This document shows, piece by piece, positions 56,398 to 64,000 of a stretch of DNA of 64,000 bases. The notes under the pieces were generated by a model, which was not told the DNA's origin, ran no database searches, and worked only from the letters and a program-made list of their open reading frames with translations. The stretch covers positions 103,653-167,652 of the forward strand of contig CAJYNG010000025.1 of the NCBI GenBank assembly GCA_913775725.1, in the 5' to 3' direction. Positions within the stretch are counted from its first letter, which is position 1, and the number at the start of each line of letters is the position of its first letter. This stretch comes from an uncultured Stenotrophomonas sp. (lineage in GTDB: Bacteria; Pseudomonadota; Gammaproteobacteria; Xanthomonadales; Xanthomonadaceae). The position numbers were made by a program, and so were the translations under genes.

Positions 56398-57147
56398 TCA
56401 GGCGGCGGGTTTCTTCACTGCCGACGACGGCACCAGCCAGCGCGCGGCGTGGATGCCCAGCTCGTAGAGCAGGCACATCGGGATCGCCAGCATCAGCTGC
56501 GAGACCACGTCCGGCGGGGTGAGCACTGCGGCCAGCACGAAGATGCCAACGATCGCGTAACCGCGGCCTTCCTTGAACTGCTGCGGCGTGACCCAGCCCA
56601 GCAGCACCAGGATCACCATCGCCACCGGCAGTTCGAAGCTGCCGCCGAAGGCGAAGAAGATCGCCAGCACGAAATCCAGGTAGGCGTTCGCATCCGGGGT
56701 GATCGCGATCACGTCCGGACTGAAGGTGGTGAGGAAGTGGAACACCGCCGGCAGCACCAGGAAGTAGGCAAAGGCACACCCGGTGTAGAACAGCAGCACC
56801 GACGACACCAGCAACGGTACGGCCAGGCGCTTCTCACGCGCGTACAGACCTGGGGCGACAAACGCCCACAACTGGTACAGCAGCCACGGCACCGCCACGA
56901 ACAGGGCGACGAAGAAGGTCAGCTTCAGCGGTGCGAAGAAGGCACCGGCCGGGTTGGTGGCGATCATCGTCTGCCCGTTCGGCAGCTGCGAGACCAGCGG
57001 TTCGGCCAGTGCGTTGTACAGCTTCTGGGTAAACGGCAGCAGGCCCAGCAGCACCACGCCAAGGCCCAGCAATGCGCGCACCAGGCGGCCGCGCAGTTCC
57101 ACCAGATGTTCAACCAGCGAGCTTTCGCCGAAATCCTGTTCACTCAT
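56398..57147 (-). CDS. tatC: Twin-arginine translocase subunit TatC
   Basis: Six-helix inner-membrane receptor for twin-arginine signal peptides, 249 residues (MSEQDFGESSLVEHLVELRG). Family signatures are VEHLVELRGRLVRALLG at the N-terminus and FVAPGLYAREKRLAVPLLVS in the second loop. Last gene of tatABC; it overlaps tatB by 4 bp. Confidence 0.96.
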   Translation of the reverse strand: MSEQDFGESSLVEHLVELRGRLVRALLGLGVVLLGLLPFTQKLYNALAEPLVSQLPNGQTMIATNPAGAFFAPLKLTFFVALFVAVPWLLYQLWAFVAPGLYAREKRLAVPLLVSSVLLFYTGCAFAYFLVLPAVFHFLTTFSPDVIAITPDANAYLDFVLAIFFAFGGSFELPVAMVILVLLGWVTPQQFKEGRGYAIVGIFVLAAVLTPPDVVSQLMLAIPMCLLYELGIHAARWLVPSSAVKKPAA

Positions 57148-57605
57148 GGCTGGCGCTCCGTACTCTGCGTCGGCGGTGTCGCAGCGGCTTCCGGGGTCGT
57201 GGCCGGAGCCGTCTCGGGAGCAATGCTCTCCTGTGCCGGCGCATCGGCATCGGGCGCGGCACGCATATGCGGCGGCAGATCCGCCGGCGCCGGTGCGCGT
57301 ACCTCCTGCGCCAGCGTATCGCCCTGCTGCTGCGCCTCCTGCGCTTCGCGACGGATCGCTTCACCGCTGGCGCGCAGCTGATTCTCGGTGTCCTGCATGC
57401 CCTGACGCACGTCCTGCATCTGCCGCTTGATCTCCTCGGCCTGCAGTTCGCGCTCCAGTTCCTGTTTCACCGAATCCCACTGATTGCGGGCACGACGCAC
57501 CCACAGACCGGCGAAGCGGGCCGCCTTGGGCAGGCGCTCGGGACCGAGCACCACCAGGGCGACCACTGCGATCACCAGCAGTTCGCTGAAGCCGATATCA
57601 AACAC
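57144..57605 (-). CDS. tatB: Sec-independent protein translocase subunit TatB
   Basis: Single-pass membrane protein of 153 residues beginning MFDIGFSELLVIAVVALVVL, the TatB type with FDIGFSEL and GPERLP at the hinge. A long amphipathic helix and a low-complexity Ala/Pro/Glu tail follow. It starts 15 bp after tatA. Confidence 0.95.
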   Translation of the reverse strand: MFDIGFSELLVIAVVALVVLGPERLPKAARFAGLWVRRARNQWDSVKQELERELQAEEIKRQMQDVRQGMQDTENQLRASGEAIRREAQEAQQQGDTLAQEVRAPAPADLPPHMRAAPDADAPAQESIAPETAPATTPEAAATPPTQSTERQP

Positions 57606-57620
57606 CGCGACCGCTCCGGA

Positions 57621-57848
57621 TCAGCGAGCGTTACGGTCGTGCTCGTCCTGCGCGGCGCGCGAGGCGTCCTGGCTGCGCGACTCGTCGCCCAGCTGCGCGT
57701 TCGGCTTGTCGTCGTCGCGCATGCCCTTCTTGAATTCCTTCACCGCCGAGCCGAGATCCTTGGCACCACTGGTCAGCCGCTTGGTGCCGAACACCAACAG
57801 AACCACGGCCAGGACAATCAACCAATGCCAGATGCTGAAACTGCCCAT
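57621..57848 (-). CDS. tatA: Sec-independent protein translocase subunit TatA
   Basis: Pore-forming subunit of 75 residues from [20 protein letters not shown], with the TatA hinge FGTKRL and helix [18 protein letters not shown] longer frame to 57887 adds 13 residues before the membrane helix and is rejected because TatA proteins start at the MGSFSIWHW block. Confidence 0.95.
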   Translation of the reverse strand: MGSFSIWHWLIVLAVVLLVFGTKRLTSGAKDLGSAVKEFKKGMRDDDKPNAQLGDESRSQDASRAAQDEHDRNAR

Positions 57849-57923
57849 AAAGACGCTCGTTACGTTAGTGATCAGGCTGTCGAGCATAGCGCACCGGCTG
57901 TTAGCCGGCGCGCGTGACGAAAG

Positions 57924-58817
57924 TCAGTTCCCGCCCAGCGTTTCCGTGCGGATTTCGCCGTCGTTGACCGGCTGGAAGCCCTGCTGCTGCGGCGGCGGAT
58001 TCTGCGGCACGTTCTGCAGCGGCGCAGTGGTCGCCTCGGCCGGAGCGGCCGGCGCTGCCTGAACAGGCGCCGGAGCAGCCGCCGGGGCCGCTGCCGGACG
58101 CGGTGCGCTGCCGCCGTTGCCGTTGCGGTTGTTGCGGGCGGCATAGGTGGCTTCTTCCAGACGATCCCGGAAGGCGACCACATCCATCGACGGCGAGCCT
58201 GCGGCGCGGCCTTCGAAGATCATGCGCGGCGTGGTGTTGCTGCCGTAGGCGTCGAGGTTGGCGGCATCGTCGATCTGCAGCACCGCGCCGTCCAGCGCGA
58301 CGCCGGCAAACAGGCCGCGGGCGCGCGACCAGGACCAGATCTCGGCCTTCAGCTGGCCGTCAGTGGCAGCAGCGGCATTGCGGCCGACCGGGCCGGCGGC
58401 GACACCGGCATCGGCGCCCAGCGTGAACTTGCCGTTGACCAGGTTGTCCAGGCTGCGGTCGTTGCGGAACACCAACACCACGTCGGAGGACTGCACACCG
58501 GCCTGGAAGCCGATGCTGCCGCCGGTGAGCTTCACGAACACCGGATTGGACCAAGCGCCATTGGGCATGCGCACGGACATCAGGCCATGGCCACGACGAC
58601 CGCCAATGACCAGACCGGCCTTGATCGTGTCGGGAATGACGATGACCGCGCGGCCTTCGTCGAGCAATTTGTCCGGAATGCCCTGTTCAGGGATTTCCTG
58701 GATTTCAGCCAGCACGCGCACGGCATTGCGCGCACGCTGGTCTTCCTGCGGTCCGGCCATGGCCTGGCTGGACAGCAGGCTGGCGGCGATCAGCAGGGCT
58801 TGGATCGGGCGACGCAT
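57924..58817 (-). CDS. YSC84/SYLF-domain lipid-binding protein
   Basis: Exported protein of 297 residues (MRRPIQALLIAASLLSSQAM; signal peptide ends AMA). The SYLF domain is seen in residues 40-215, with AVIVIPDTIKAGLVIGGRRG, GLMSVRMPNGAWSNPVFVKL and GGSIGFQAGVQSSDVVLVFR. SYLF domains bind lipids. A Pro/Ala/Gln-rich tail (230-297) is unusual. Located 75 bp after tatA's upstream end, on the same strand but with its own upstream region (58818-58982). Confidence 0.85.
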   Translation of the reverse strand: MRRPIQALLIAASLLSSQAMAGPQEDQRARNAVRVLAEIQEIPEQGIPDKLLDEGRAVIVIPDTIKAGLVIGGRRGHGLMSVRMPNGAWSNPVFVKLTGGSIGFQAGVQSSDVVLVFRNDRSLDNLVNGKFTLGADAGVAAGPVGRNAAAATDGQLKAEIWSWSRARGLFAGVALDGAVLQIDDAANLDAYGSNTTPRMIFEGRAAGSPSMDVVAFRDRLEEATYAARNNRNGNGGSAPRPAAAPAAAPAPVQAAPAAPAEATTAPLQNVPQNPPPQQQGFQPVNDGEIRTETLGGN

Positions 58818-58982
58818 GGCAGGCTCCAGAAGTCAGTCCATAGGAAGATATAGCAAGTGACTGAAATTAGTAGTGTTGTCATGAATCGCCAATGAGCGCT
58901 CCCTGCTCACATAGATGCGCGCTATGCCTGCAATCCGAACCCTGCATCCCGGCAGGGCACGCGATCGGCGACAATACCGCTC

Positions 58983-59945
58983 ATGCTCGACGCACCCGAT
59001 ACCGCCGTGCTGGCGGTCAACCTAGGCACGCCCGAGACGCCGACGGCCCCCGCCGTACGCCGTTACCTGGCTGAATTCCTGTCCGACCCCCGCGTGGTCT
59101 CGATCCCGGCACTGCTGTGGCAGCCGCTGCTGCGCGGACTGATCCTGCCGCTGCGCAGCGGCCGTTCAGCGGCCAAGTACGCCCAGGTCTGGCTGCCGGA
59201 GGGCTCTCCGCTGATGGTGCATACGCGCCAGCTGGCGCAGGCCATGCAAGCGCTGTTGCCGACCCTGAAGGTTCGCCATGCAATGCGCTATGGCGAACCG
59301 GCGCTGGCCAGCGAGCTCGACCGCCTGGCCGCCGACGGTGCGCGCCGCATCGTGGTTCTGCCGCTGTACCCGCAGTACTCGACCACCACCACCGCCTCGG
59401 TCGAAGATCGCGTCGATGCCTGGCAGCGCCGCAATCCGGGCGTGACGGTGAGCCTGGTGCGCGACTATTCGGTCGATCCGGGTTGGGTCGACGCCGTTGC
59501 CGGCTCGATCCGCCGCTACTGGGAACAGCACGGTCGCGGCCAGAAACTGATGTTCTCTTTCCACGGCATCCCGCAGCGCCTGGCCGATGCAGGCGATCCG
59601 TATCCGCAGCGCTGCGAGGCCAGTGCGCAGGCCATCGCCAAGGCACTGGAACTGGGCAGGGACGAGTGGCAGATGGGTTACCAGTCGCGTTTCGGCCGCG
59701 AGCGCTGGCTGCAGCCGTATGCCGAACCCAGCCTGTGGGCGCTGGCCGAATCCGGCGTGAAGCAGATCGATGTGGTGTGCCCCGGCTTCGCCACCGATTG
59801 CCTGGAGACGCTGGAAGAGGTCGCCATGGGCTTCACCGAAACGCTGGCCGAGCGCGGCGCGACGATGCGCTACATCCCCTGCCTCAACGCCGAACCGGAA
59901 CACGCTCGCGCCCTGGCGCGGCTGGCCGTGGCCTCGCTGGCATGA
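58983..59945 (+). CDS. hemH: Ferrochelatase
   Basis: Inserts Fe2+ into protoporphyrin IX in the last step of haem synthesis, 320 residues ([20 protein letters not shown]). Signature motifs are [57 protein letters not shown] with the metal-ligand His, and the glutamate segment [12 protein letters not shown]. Overlaps the next gene by 4 bp. Confidence 0.96.
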   Translation: MLDAPDTAVLAVNLGTPETPTAPAVRRYLAEFLSDPRVVSIPALLWQPLLRGLILPLRSGRSAAKYAQVWLPEGSPLMVHTRQLAQAMQALLPTLKVRHAMRYGEPALASELDRLAADGARRIVVLPLYPQYSTTTTASVEDRVDAWQRRNPGVTVSLVRDYSVDPGWVDAVAGSIRRYWEQHGRGQKLMFSFHGIPQRLADAGDPYPQRCEASAQAIAKALELGRDEWQMGYQSRFGRERWLQPYAEPSLWALAESGVKQIDVVCPGFATDCLETLEEVAMGFTETLAERGATMRYIPCLNAEPEHARALARLAVASLA

Positions 59946-60796
59946 GTCTGCAACCGTTTGAACTGGAGGTCGGTGGCGCGCGCGTCGCCGGCCTGCGCAA
60001 CCACGGCGACGGCCCGCGCGTGCTGGCCCTGCATGGCTGGCTCGACAACGCCGCAAGCTTCGTGCCGCTGGCGCCGCATCTGTCATCGCTGCAATTGGTG
60101 GCGATCGATTTGCCCGGCCATGGCCACAGTGCACATCTGCCGGCGGGTGCCAGCTACACCACGGCCGCTGCGATCTGCCACGTACTCGACGTCGCCGATG
60201 CACTGGGCTGGGACCGCTTCAGCCTGCTCGGCCATTCGATGGGCGCCGGCATCGCCAGCCTCACCGCCTCGGTCAGCGACCGTGTGGAACGGCTGGTGGC
60301 GATCGAAGCACTCGGCGGCCTGCGTGGCCCCGAGGAGGAAACCGCCAACCGCCTGCGCGAGCATGTGAATGCCACGCGTGGGCTGGCGCGCAAGCAGTTG
60401 CGCGTGTTCCCCGACCTCACTGCACCGATCCGCGCGCGGATGATGACCAATCAGCTCAGCGAGCGCTGTGCACGGCTGCTGGTCGAGCGTGGCGTGGAGC
60501 CCGTGGAAGGCGGCTACCGCTGGTGCAGCGACCCGCGCCTGATGCTGCCCACCGCGATCCGCCTCAGCGAAGGCCAGATCGACAACCTGCTGCAGGCCAT
60601 CGCCTGCCCGACGCAGGTGATCTATGCCACGCCGGCACAGTCGTACTATCCCGAGCCGATGCGCAGTGATCGCCTGCAGCATCTGCGCAATGGCCGTCTG
60701 GCGGTATTTGCCGGCAACCATCACCTGCACATGGAAGATCCGGAACAGATCGCAGACGTGATCCTGCACTTCTTCAACAACGACAACGCCGGCTGA
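59942..60796 (+). CDS. Alpha/beta-fold hydrolase
   Basis: Cytosolic hydrolase of 284 residues ([20 protein letters not shown]). The oxyanion loop [10 protein letters not shown], the nucleophile elbow [10 protein letters not shown] and a late [13 protein letters not shown] histidine are visible, so the triad is complete. Its substrate is unknown. Coupled to hemH by an ATGA overlap, a pairing common in xanthomonads. Confidence 0.87.
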   Translation: MSLQPFELEVGGARVAGLRNHGDGPRVLALHGWLDNAASFVPLAPHLSSLQLVAIDLPGHGHSAHLPAGASYTTAAAICHVLDVADALGWDRFSLLGHSMGAGIASLTASVSDRVERLVAIEALGGLRGPEEETANRLREHVNATRGLARKQLRVFPDLTAPIRARMMTNQLSERCARLLVERGVEPVEGGYRWCSDPRLMLPTAIRLSEGQIDNLLQAIACPTQVIYATPAQSYYPEPMRSDRLQHLRNGRLAVFAGNHHLHMEDPEQIADVILHFFNNDNAG

Positions 60797-60922
60797 GCGC
60801 AGGCACCGGCGCGCTTCACTCTGCGCGTCTGCGGCCGATACATCAGTTGCGGGCCCCTGCGTCCGCAGCACGCAGGTCCGGTCGGACCTGCGGCGTGTGT
60901 CTGGTTCTGCAAGGAAGTCCGC

Positions 60923-61072
60923 ATGCCCGCTCTGCTGCACCGTCACCCACAGGACGTGGTCACGGTGTCCCGTCTCCGCGTCGCTGATCGCGTCGCATTC
61001 CCCGAATTCCCGGCTCGCGCCCTGGTCACGCACTCCTGCGTGCGCCGCGGCGTGGCCGTTGTCGTTTGCTGA
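60923..61072 (+). CDS. Possible 49-residue small protein upstream of the chemoreceptor
   Basis: A small frame ([20 protein letters not shown] at the start, ending GVAVVVC) has a good Shine-Dalgarno, AAGGAAG, 5 bp before its ATG and stops 14 bp before the chemoreceptor start. It may be a translated leader or a chance frame in GC-rich DNA. The 290-bp gap 60797-61086 otherwise shows no gene. Confidence 0.3.
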   Translation: MPALLHRHPQDVVTVSRLRVADRVAFPEFPARALVTHSCVRRGVAVVVC

Positions 61073-61086
61073 TCCAGGAGTCGCCG

Positions 61087-63192
61087 ATGTCCGTTGCATC
61101 CTCCCGCCCCCCCGATACCGCCCGCCTGCCGCATCTGCAGCAGCTCGCCCGCCGCGCTGACCGCCGCCTGCTGATCGGCAGCGCGGTACTGGCCCTGGCT
61201 GGGCTGGTGCTGGCCCTGCGTGGCCCGCAGGTGCAGGCCGCCGCGCTGGCGGCCGTCGCCGTACTGCCAGCCGCGTGGTTGGGTGGACCCCAGGCAGGCC
61301 GGGCCATCGCCCGCAGTGGTCTGGCACTGCTGTTGTCGCTGCAGCTGGCCGTGTTGTGCGCGATCGTCAGCCTGTCACCGGCATTGCCGATTGCGCTGTT
61401 GCTGGGCGTGCTGCTGGGCCATCGCGATCGCCTTCCGGTGTGGCTGGCCGGTGGCGTCGGTGCGCTCGCCCTGCTGGCACCGCTGCAGGGCGGTGCCGCG
61501 CTGTGGCCGACGTTGCTGCAGGCCGGCATGTTCGCGGGCCTGACCCTGTTCCTCGGCCAGGTCGCACTGCGCCTTCGGCAGCAGACCGAGGCGCTTGGCC
61601 ACGGCCCACGTCGGCTTGCCGCGCTGGCACGCGATATCGCCACCGGTGCCGATCTTGGCGCACATGCCGATACCGGCGCCTATGCGCCGGGTTCACTGGC
61701 CCACGCCCTGGCCGACACAGCGCGCCACGTGCAGGCCCAGCGTGGGCGCGAAGCCGCGTCGCATGCCGAGAACGCGCAGATCCGGCAGGCGCTGGATGCC
61801 TCGCGTACCGCGATGATGATCGCCGACAACGACCATGTGATCCGCTACGTAAACCGCTCGGTGGTGGCACTGCTGCGCAACCAGCAGGCGACGTTGCGAC
61901 AGGCCTTCCCTGATTTCGACGCCGAGCGCCTGGTCGGCAGCAGCATCCATCGTTTCCACGCCAACCCGGACCGCATCCGCGCGATCCTCAACGGTCTGCA
62001 GGTCACGCACAACGGCAAGGTGCAGATCGGCCCGGTGCACTTCGCCCAGGTGGTCACTCCGGTGTTCGACGCGCAGGGCGTGCGCCTGGGCTTCGCCGTG
62101 GAATGGCATGACCGCACCCATGAGCTCGCGCTGGAGAACGCCGTGGCCGGCATCGTCGCAGCAGCAGCGGCCGGTGACCTCGACCAGCGCCTGCAGGACA
62201 CTGAAGGCGCCAGCTTCCTCGATGGCCTGACCGGTGGCATCAACCAGCTGCTCGATACGCTCGGCAGCACCGTCAACGACGTGCGGCAGATGCTCTCGGC
62301 ACTGGCCAACGGCGATCTGGATCGGCGCATGCACGGCGAGTATCACGGCGCCTTCGCTGCCATCCAGCGCGATGCCAATGCCACGGCCGGGCAGTTGGCA
62401 CGCATGGTCGGTCGCATCCAGGAATGTGCGGCATCGATCAGTACCGCCGCCAGCGAGATTGCCGCCGGCAACGGCGCACTGTCCGAGCGCAGCGAGCGAC
62501 AGGCCGCGCACCTGCAGGAGACCGCAGCATCGATGGAGGAACTGACCGCCACCGTGCGCCAGAACGCCGCCCATGCGCGTGAGGCCAGTGCATTGGCGGC
62601 CTCCACGCAGAGCGCTGCCAGTGACGGCAATACGGCCATGCAGCGGGTGGTCGATACCATGCAGGCCATCGAAGGCGCCTCGAAGCGGATCGGCGACATC
62701 ACCGGCGTCATCGATGGAATTGCCTTCCAGACCAATATCCTGGCGTTGAACGCAGCGGTGGAGGCGGCGCGGGCTGGCGAGCAGGGCCGAGGCTTTGCCG
62801 TGGTGGCCAGCGAGGTACGCGTGCTGGCACAGCGTTCGGCGGCGGCCGCACAGGAGATCAAGAAGCTGATCGACGAAGCAGGCCGGCAGGTGGGCGAAGG
62901 TGCCCAACTGGTGGCCGACGCCGGCCAGCGCATGCAGGGTATTGTCGGCGGCGTGGAGGATGTCAGCCACCTGATGCGCGAGATTTCTGCAGCGTCGCAG
63001 GAGCAGTCGATCGGTATCGAGCAGATCAACCAGACCGTGGTGCAGATGGATCAGGCCACGCAGCAGAACGCGGCGCTGGTGGAAGAAGCCACCGCTGCCG
63101 CACGTGAGCTGCAGTCGCAGGCGGGGACGCTGACTGAAGCGGTCTCGGTGTTCCGCCAGCAGGAACCGCACGAGGTCTGGCAGGCCGCCTGA
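61087..63192 (+). CDS. Methyl-accepting chemotaxis protein with PAS domain
   Basis: Chemoreceptor of 701 residues from [20 protein letters not shown] with AGGAG 6 bp before. Several N-terminal hydrophobic helices (about 28-170) lack a clear large periplasmic domain. A PAS-like sensor (about 230-350, [20 protein letters not shown]), HAMP-like repeats (about 350-450) and the signalling hairpin with the invariant tip [20 protein letters not shown] follow. No C-terminal CheR-binding pentapeptide is seen. It therefore probably senses a cytosolic or membrane cue such as redox state; the cue is inferred. Confidence 0.9.
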   Translation: MSVASSRPPDTARLPHLQQLARRADRRLLIGSAVLALAGLVLALRGPQVQAAALAAVAVLPAAWLGGPQAGRAIARSGLALLLSLQLAVLCAIVSLSPALPIALLLGVLLGHRDRLPVWLAGGVGALALLAPLQGGAALWPTLLQAGMFAGLTLFLGQVALRLRQQTEALGHGPRRLAALARDIATGADLGAHADTGAYAPGSLAHALADTARHVQAQRGREAASHAENAQIRQALDASRTAMMIADNDHVIRYVNRSVVALLRNQQATLRQAFPDFDAERLVGSSIHRFHANPDRIRAILNGLQVTHNGKVQIGPVHFAQVVTPVFDAQGVRLGFAVEWHDRTHELALENAVAGIVAAAAAGDLDQRLQDTEGASFLDGLTGGINQLLDTLGSTVNDVRQMLSALANGDLDRRMHGEYHGAFAAIQRDANATAGQLARMVGRIQECAASISTAASEIAAGNGALSERSERQAAHLQETAASMEELTATVRQNAAHAREASALAASTQSAASDGNTAMQRVVDTMQAIEGASKRIGDITGVIDGIAFQTNILALNAAVEAARAGEQGRGFAVVASEVRVLAQRSAAAAQEIKKLIDEAGRQVGEGAQLVADAGQRMQGIVGGVEDVSHLMREISAASQEQSIGIEQINQTVVQMDQATQQNAALVEEATAAARELQSQAGTLTEAVSVFRQQEPHEVWQAA

Positions 63193-63220
63193 CCCGGGCC
63201 TTCAATTCAGTCCTGATCAT

Positions 63221-63250
63221 GACGGCGCCCTCAGGGCGCCGTCTTTTTTG
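63221..63250 (+). terminator. Rho-independent terminator of the chemoreceptor gene
   Basis: GACGGCGCCC / GGGCGCCGTC stem with a TCA loop and TTTTTTG tail, 28 bp after the stop codon. Confidence 0.92.
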
Positions 63251-63261
63251 TGCGTGAGCTG

Positions 63262-63600
63262 CCTTGGGTAGCGGCCGACCTTCTACCGGTAGCTGCCAAC
63301 CTTGGTTGGCATTGCTTTTCTCAGCTACAGCCCATCCACGCACCTATTGGTAGTGCCGGCCGCTGGTCGGCAAACGATTGCTGTGTGCGCTGCTGTTGGT
63401 AGCGGCCAACCTTGGTTGGCACCGCTGTTCCACGCAGGGGGTATCCACGCATGGCGTGGATCTACGGGTAGTGCCTGGGCCTGCTACCGGTAGCTGCCAA
63501 CCTCGGTTGGCGCTGTGGCTCCTCGCAGGGAGCATCCACGCATGGCGTGGATCTACGGGGCGATGTAACGCCATCGGGTTGCCGGCCAGTGGCCGGCATT
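63262..63600. repeat. Cluster of SMAG-like hairpins next to the rRNA operon end
   Basis: About eight short hairpins of at least three subfamilies fill the stretch: tgccaaccttggttggca copies (near 63290, 63399, 63495), a tgccggccgctggtcggca copy (63352), tatccacgcatggcgtggatctac copies (63452, 63531) and ttgccggccagtggccggcattacc (63578). The two cgcatggcgtgg copies are nearly identical and lie 79 bp apart. No gene is seen in 63251-63621. Confidence 0.75.
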
Positions 63601-63621
63601 ACCCGGTATTTCCTGCGCACA

Positions 63622-63656
63622 AAGAAAAACCCCGCTGCGTGAGCAGCGGGGTCTTG
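63622..63656 (-). terminator. Rho-independent terminator after the distal 5S rRNA gene
   Basis: On the minus strand the 10-bp stem ACCCCGCTGC/GCAGCGGGGT with loop TCAC runs into TTTTTCTTT. It ends the rRNA operon. Confidence 0.9.
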
Positions 63657-63665
63657 GGTGTAAAC

Positions 63666-63780
63666 CCTGGCGATGACCTACTCTCGCATGGCTTGAGCCA
63701 CACTACCATCGGCGCAGCTGCGTTTCACTTCCGAGTTCGGGATGGGATCGGGTGGTTCCACAGCGCTAATTTCACCAGGG
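63666..63780 (-). rRNA. rrf: 5S ribosomal RNA (second, distal copy)
   Basis: The minus strand reads CCTGGTGAAATTAGCGCTG at the 5' end and ends in GGTCATCGCCAGGG; the two ends pair in helix I. The conserved loop sequences CCCGATCCCATCCCGAACTC and GCCGATGGTAGTG are intact. About 115 nt. Confidence 0.95.
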
Positions 63781-63870
63781 AGACGGTTGCAGCAGCGCTT
63801 GCAGCGCCAGCTTCGCGATCTTGCCCTTGGGGCGGAAGGAACCCGGAAAATGCAGTGCCTTCACTTAATA

Positions 63871-63905
63871 AGAAAAAACCCCGCTGCGTGAGCAGCGGGG
63901 TTTTG
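63871..63905 (-). terminator. Rho-independent terminator between the two 5S genes
   Basis: Same 10-bp CCCCGCTGC stem and T run as at 63622-63656, lying just after the upstream 5S gene. Confidence 0.88.
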
Positions 63906-63914
63906 GGTGTAAAC

Positions 63915-64000
63915 CCTGGCGATGACCTACTCTCGCATGGCTTGAGCCACACTACCATCGGCGCAGCTGCGTTTCACTTCCGAGTTCGGGATGGGATCGG
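63915..64000 (-). rRNA. rrf: 5S ribosomal RNA (first copy, 5' part beyond window)
   Basis: The last 86 nt of a second 5S gene, identical over the visible length to the copy at 63666-63780. The remainder and presumably the 23S and 16S genes lie to the right of the window. Confidence 0.93.

Noticed and set aside
63725-63958. Minus-strand frame of 77 codons
   Set aside because: It runs through the 5S rRNA genes and their terminator, so it is not a protein gene.

Overview
The window is chromosomal DNA from a high-GC gammaproteobacterium of the Xanthomonadaceae, most probably Stenotrophomonas (S. maltophilia complex). The strongest evidence is the many short GTAG-headed hairpin repeats of the type known as SMAG, together with a matching REP-associated transposase. 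The housekeeping order rsmG-parA-parB and the acs/crbR/crbS group also fit. Assignment to a genus is an inference from these features, not from a database search.

Layout, left to right. 1-5.6 kb: uvrD (cut by the window edge), a flavoprotein, a cardiolipin synthase and the ribosomal pair rpmB-rpmG, all on the minus strand. 5.9-7.1 kb: a GT1 glycosyltransferase. 7.2-9.6 kb: an AT-richer two-gene island holding a reverse transcriptase translationally coupled to a PD-(D/E)XK nuclease, the best candidate here for an uncharacterised antiphage system. 9.7-11.1 kb: a LysR regulator divergent from a RidA-family gene. 11.4-17.5 kb: a czcI-like gene plus czcCBA heavy-metal efflux. 17.6-21.7 kb: a DUF885 metallohydrolase and a probable galacturonate-donor module (LAB_N protein, GT2, UDP-glucuronate epimerase). 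21.7-25.7 kb: a SUFU-domain protein, parB, parA, rsmG and a phosphopantetheinyl transferase. 25.8-28.4 kb: a small stress membrane protein, exonuclease III and an aldehyde dehydrogenase.

28.7-40.0 kb looks like a carboxylate/acetate region: an MHS-family transporter, a DcaP-like porin, acs, the response regulator crbR and the hybrid SSS-sensor kinase crbS. Interspersed are a RAYT transposase framed by SMAG hairpins and mntP with a yybP-ykoY manganese riboswitch. 40.2-43.6 kb: an S46 dipeptidyl peptidase, a decayed Hsp70 fragment and an unknown membrane protein. 43.8-52.7 kb: tamB-tamA and glyS-glyQ. 52.8-56.3 kb: an orphan gspE, a glutamine amidotransferase and a membrane protein. 56.4-58.8 kb: tatC-tatB-tatA and a SYLF lipoprotein-like gene. 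59.0-63.2 kb: hemH, an alpha/beta hydrolase and a chemoreceptor. The right edge holds two tandem 5S rRNA genes, each with the same terminator: the 3' end of an rRNA operon on the minus strand.

Most genes are ordinary core genes. The accessory content is concentrated in the reverse transcriptase island, the repeat families (SMAG and three kinds of long perfect or near-perfect hairpin), the RAYT gene and the Hsp70 remnant. No tRNA genes, prophage, integrase or CRISPR array were seen.
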